From NCBI RefSeq assembly GCF_000519005.1, contig NZ_JAER01000042.1:1-38350 (forward strand): a stretch of 38,350 nucleotides of DNA, in the 5' to 3' direction. Below the pieces are notes generated by a model. The model worked only from the letters and a program-made list of their open reading frames with translations. It was not told the origin of the DNA and did not search any database. Shown piece by piece: positions 38,093 to 38,350 of the stretch; within the stretch, counting starts at the first letter, position 1, and every line of letters begins with the position of its first letter. This DNA is from Nocardioides sp. J54 (GTDB taxonomy: Bacteria > Actinomycetota > Actinomycetes > Propionibacteriales > Nocardioidaceae). The translations under genes were made by a program, and so were the position numbers.

Positions 38093-38350
38093 TGGACTAC
38101 CTTCCTCGTGTCGGCGGTCCTGGACGGGCCGCTGATGCACCCCAGGTGCCGTCGGGTCACTGCCCTGCTCGCTCGACCCCTTGAGGTCCACGATGAGTTC
38201 TGCAGGGCCCGGCGGTCACCCGGGACGCCGTGATCGTCGACAGGGCTGTGCGCCAAGGCCGACCGGATGGCTGGCTGGGAGCGCCGATCAGTGAGCTGAC
38301 AGACAGATGCGTCCCGGCACCAAGACGAGGGTGCCTCCCCACTGGGTCTA
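38093..38350. other. Gene-free 258 bp at the right edge
   Basis: This holds the upstream region of the crotonase-led operon. I see no convincing promoter pair, terminator or gene. A GCCGATCA at 38283-38290 lacks the TCAN partner 15 bases before it. Confidence 0.4.

Noticed and set aside
38283..38290. GCCGATCA as a FliA-type -10 near the right edge
   Set aside because: There is no TCAN 15 bases upstream and no motility gene follows in the window.

Overview
The window looks like chromosomal DNA of a motile, very GC-rich actinobacterium. GTG starts, 4-base ATGA/GTGA gene overlaps and strongly G/C-biased third codon positions run throughout. The flagellar gene order, a DUF2236 (MpaB-type) oxygenase, a DevS-like GAF histidine kinase and a secreted DUF11-repeat/choice-of-anchor P protein would suit Nocardioides or a close relative. 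That genus is an inference from gene content, not from a marker gene.

Layout. (1) 1-2856: end of a chemotaxis block. It holds cheR and two consecutive pairs of a CheY-type receiver with a CheX/CheC-type protein. (2) 2968-3945: an MpaB-like gene with its own housekeeping-type promoter. (3) 4031-24375: one long, tightly packed flagellar region on the + strand: flgBC-fliEFGHIJ, a NlpC/P60-lytic transglycosylase hydrolase, fliK-flgD-flgE, flbD-motA-motB-fliL, fliM-fliN-fliO-fliP-fliQ-fliR-flhB, flhA and a small membrane protein. It supplies rod, MS/C-ring, type III export gate and ATPase, hook scaffold and stator. Filament genes, fliA, flhF/flhG and the rest of the chemotaxis genes are not in the window. 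(4) 24356-27350, - strand: alpha/beta hydrolase, hotdog thioesterase, GAF histidine kinase. (5) 27351-28021: a 671-bp gene-free stretch with operator-like palindromes, a large inverted array of a 22-bp repeat, and terminator hairpins. (6) 28022-34786, - strand: a giant secreted protein of 2,254 residues. (7) 34955-35539, + strand: a methyltransferase. (8) 35561-38092, - strand: a translationally coupled four-gene operon encoding a crotonase-fold protein, a thiol dioxygenase-like cupin, an alpha/beta-fold protein and a flavin reductase.

Main observations. Four flagellar/chemotaxis transcription units (cheR, flgB, flbD, flhA) are preceded by the same element, TCA(G/C)-N15-(G/A)CCGA, with identical spacing; this resembles a FliA/WhiG-type promoter. 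A 21/22-bp repeat family is found in two distant places, inside the coding sequence of fliK (as in-frame 7-residue repeats) and in the 27.6-27.9 kb intergenic region. In both places direct copies are followed by inverted copies. The repeat is not CRISPR and I do not recognise it. FliM lacks the usual N-terminal CheY-docking peptide, although two CheY/phosphatase pairs are encoded nearby. In the last operon two enzymes have lost or changed standard catalytic residues, so their family names should not be taken as their reactions.
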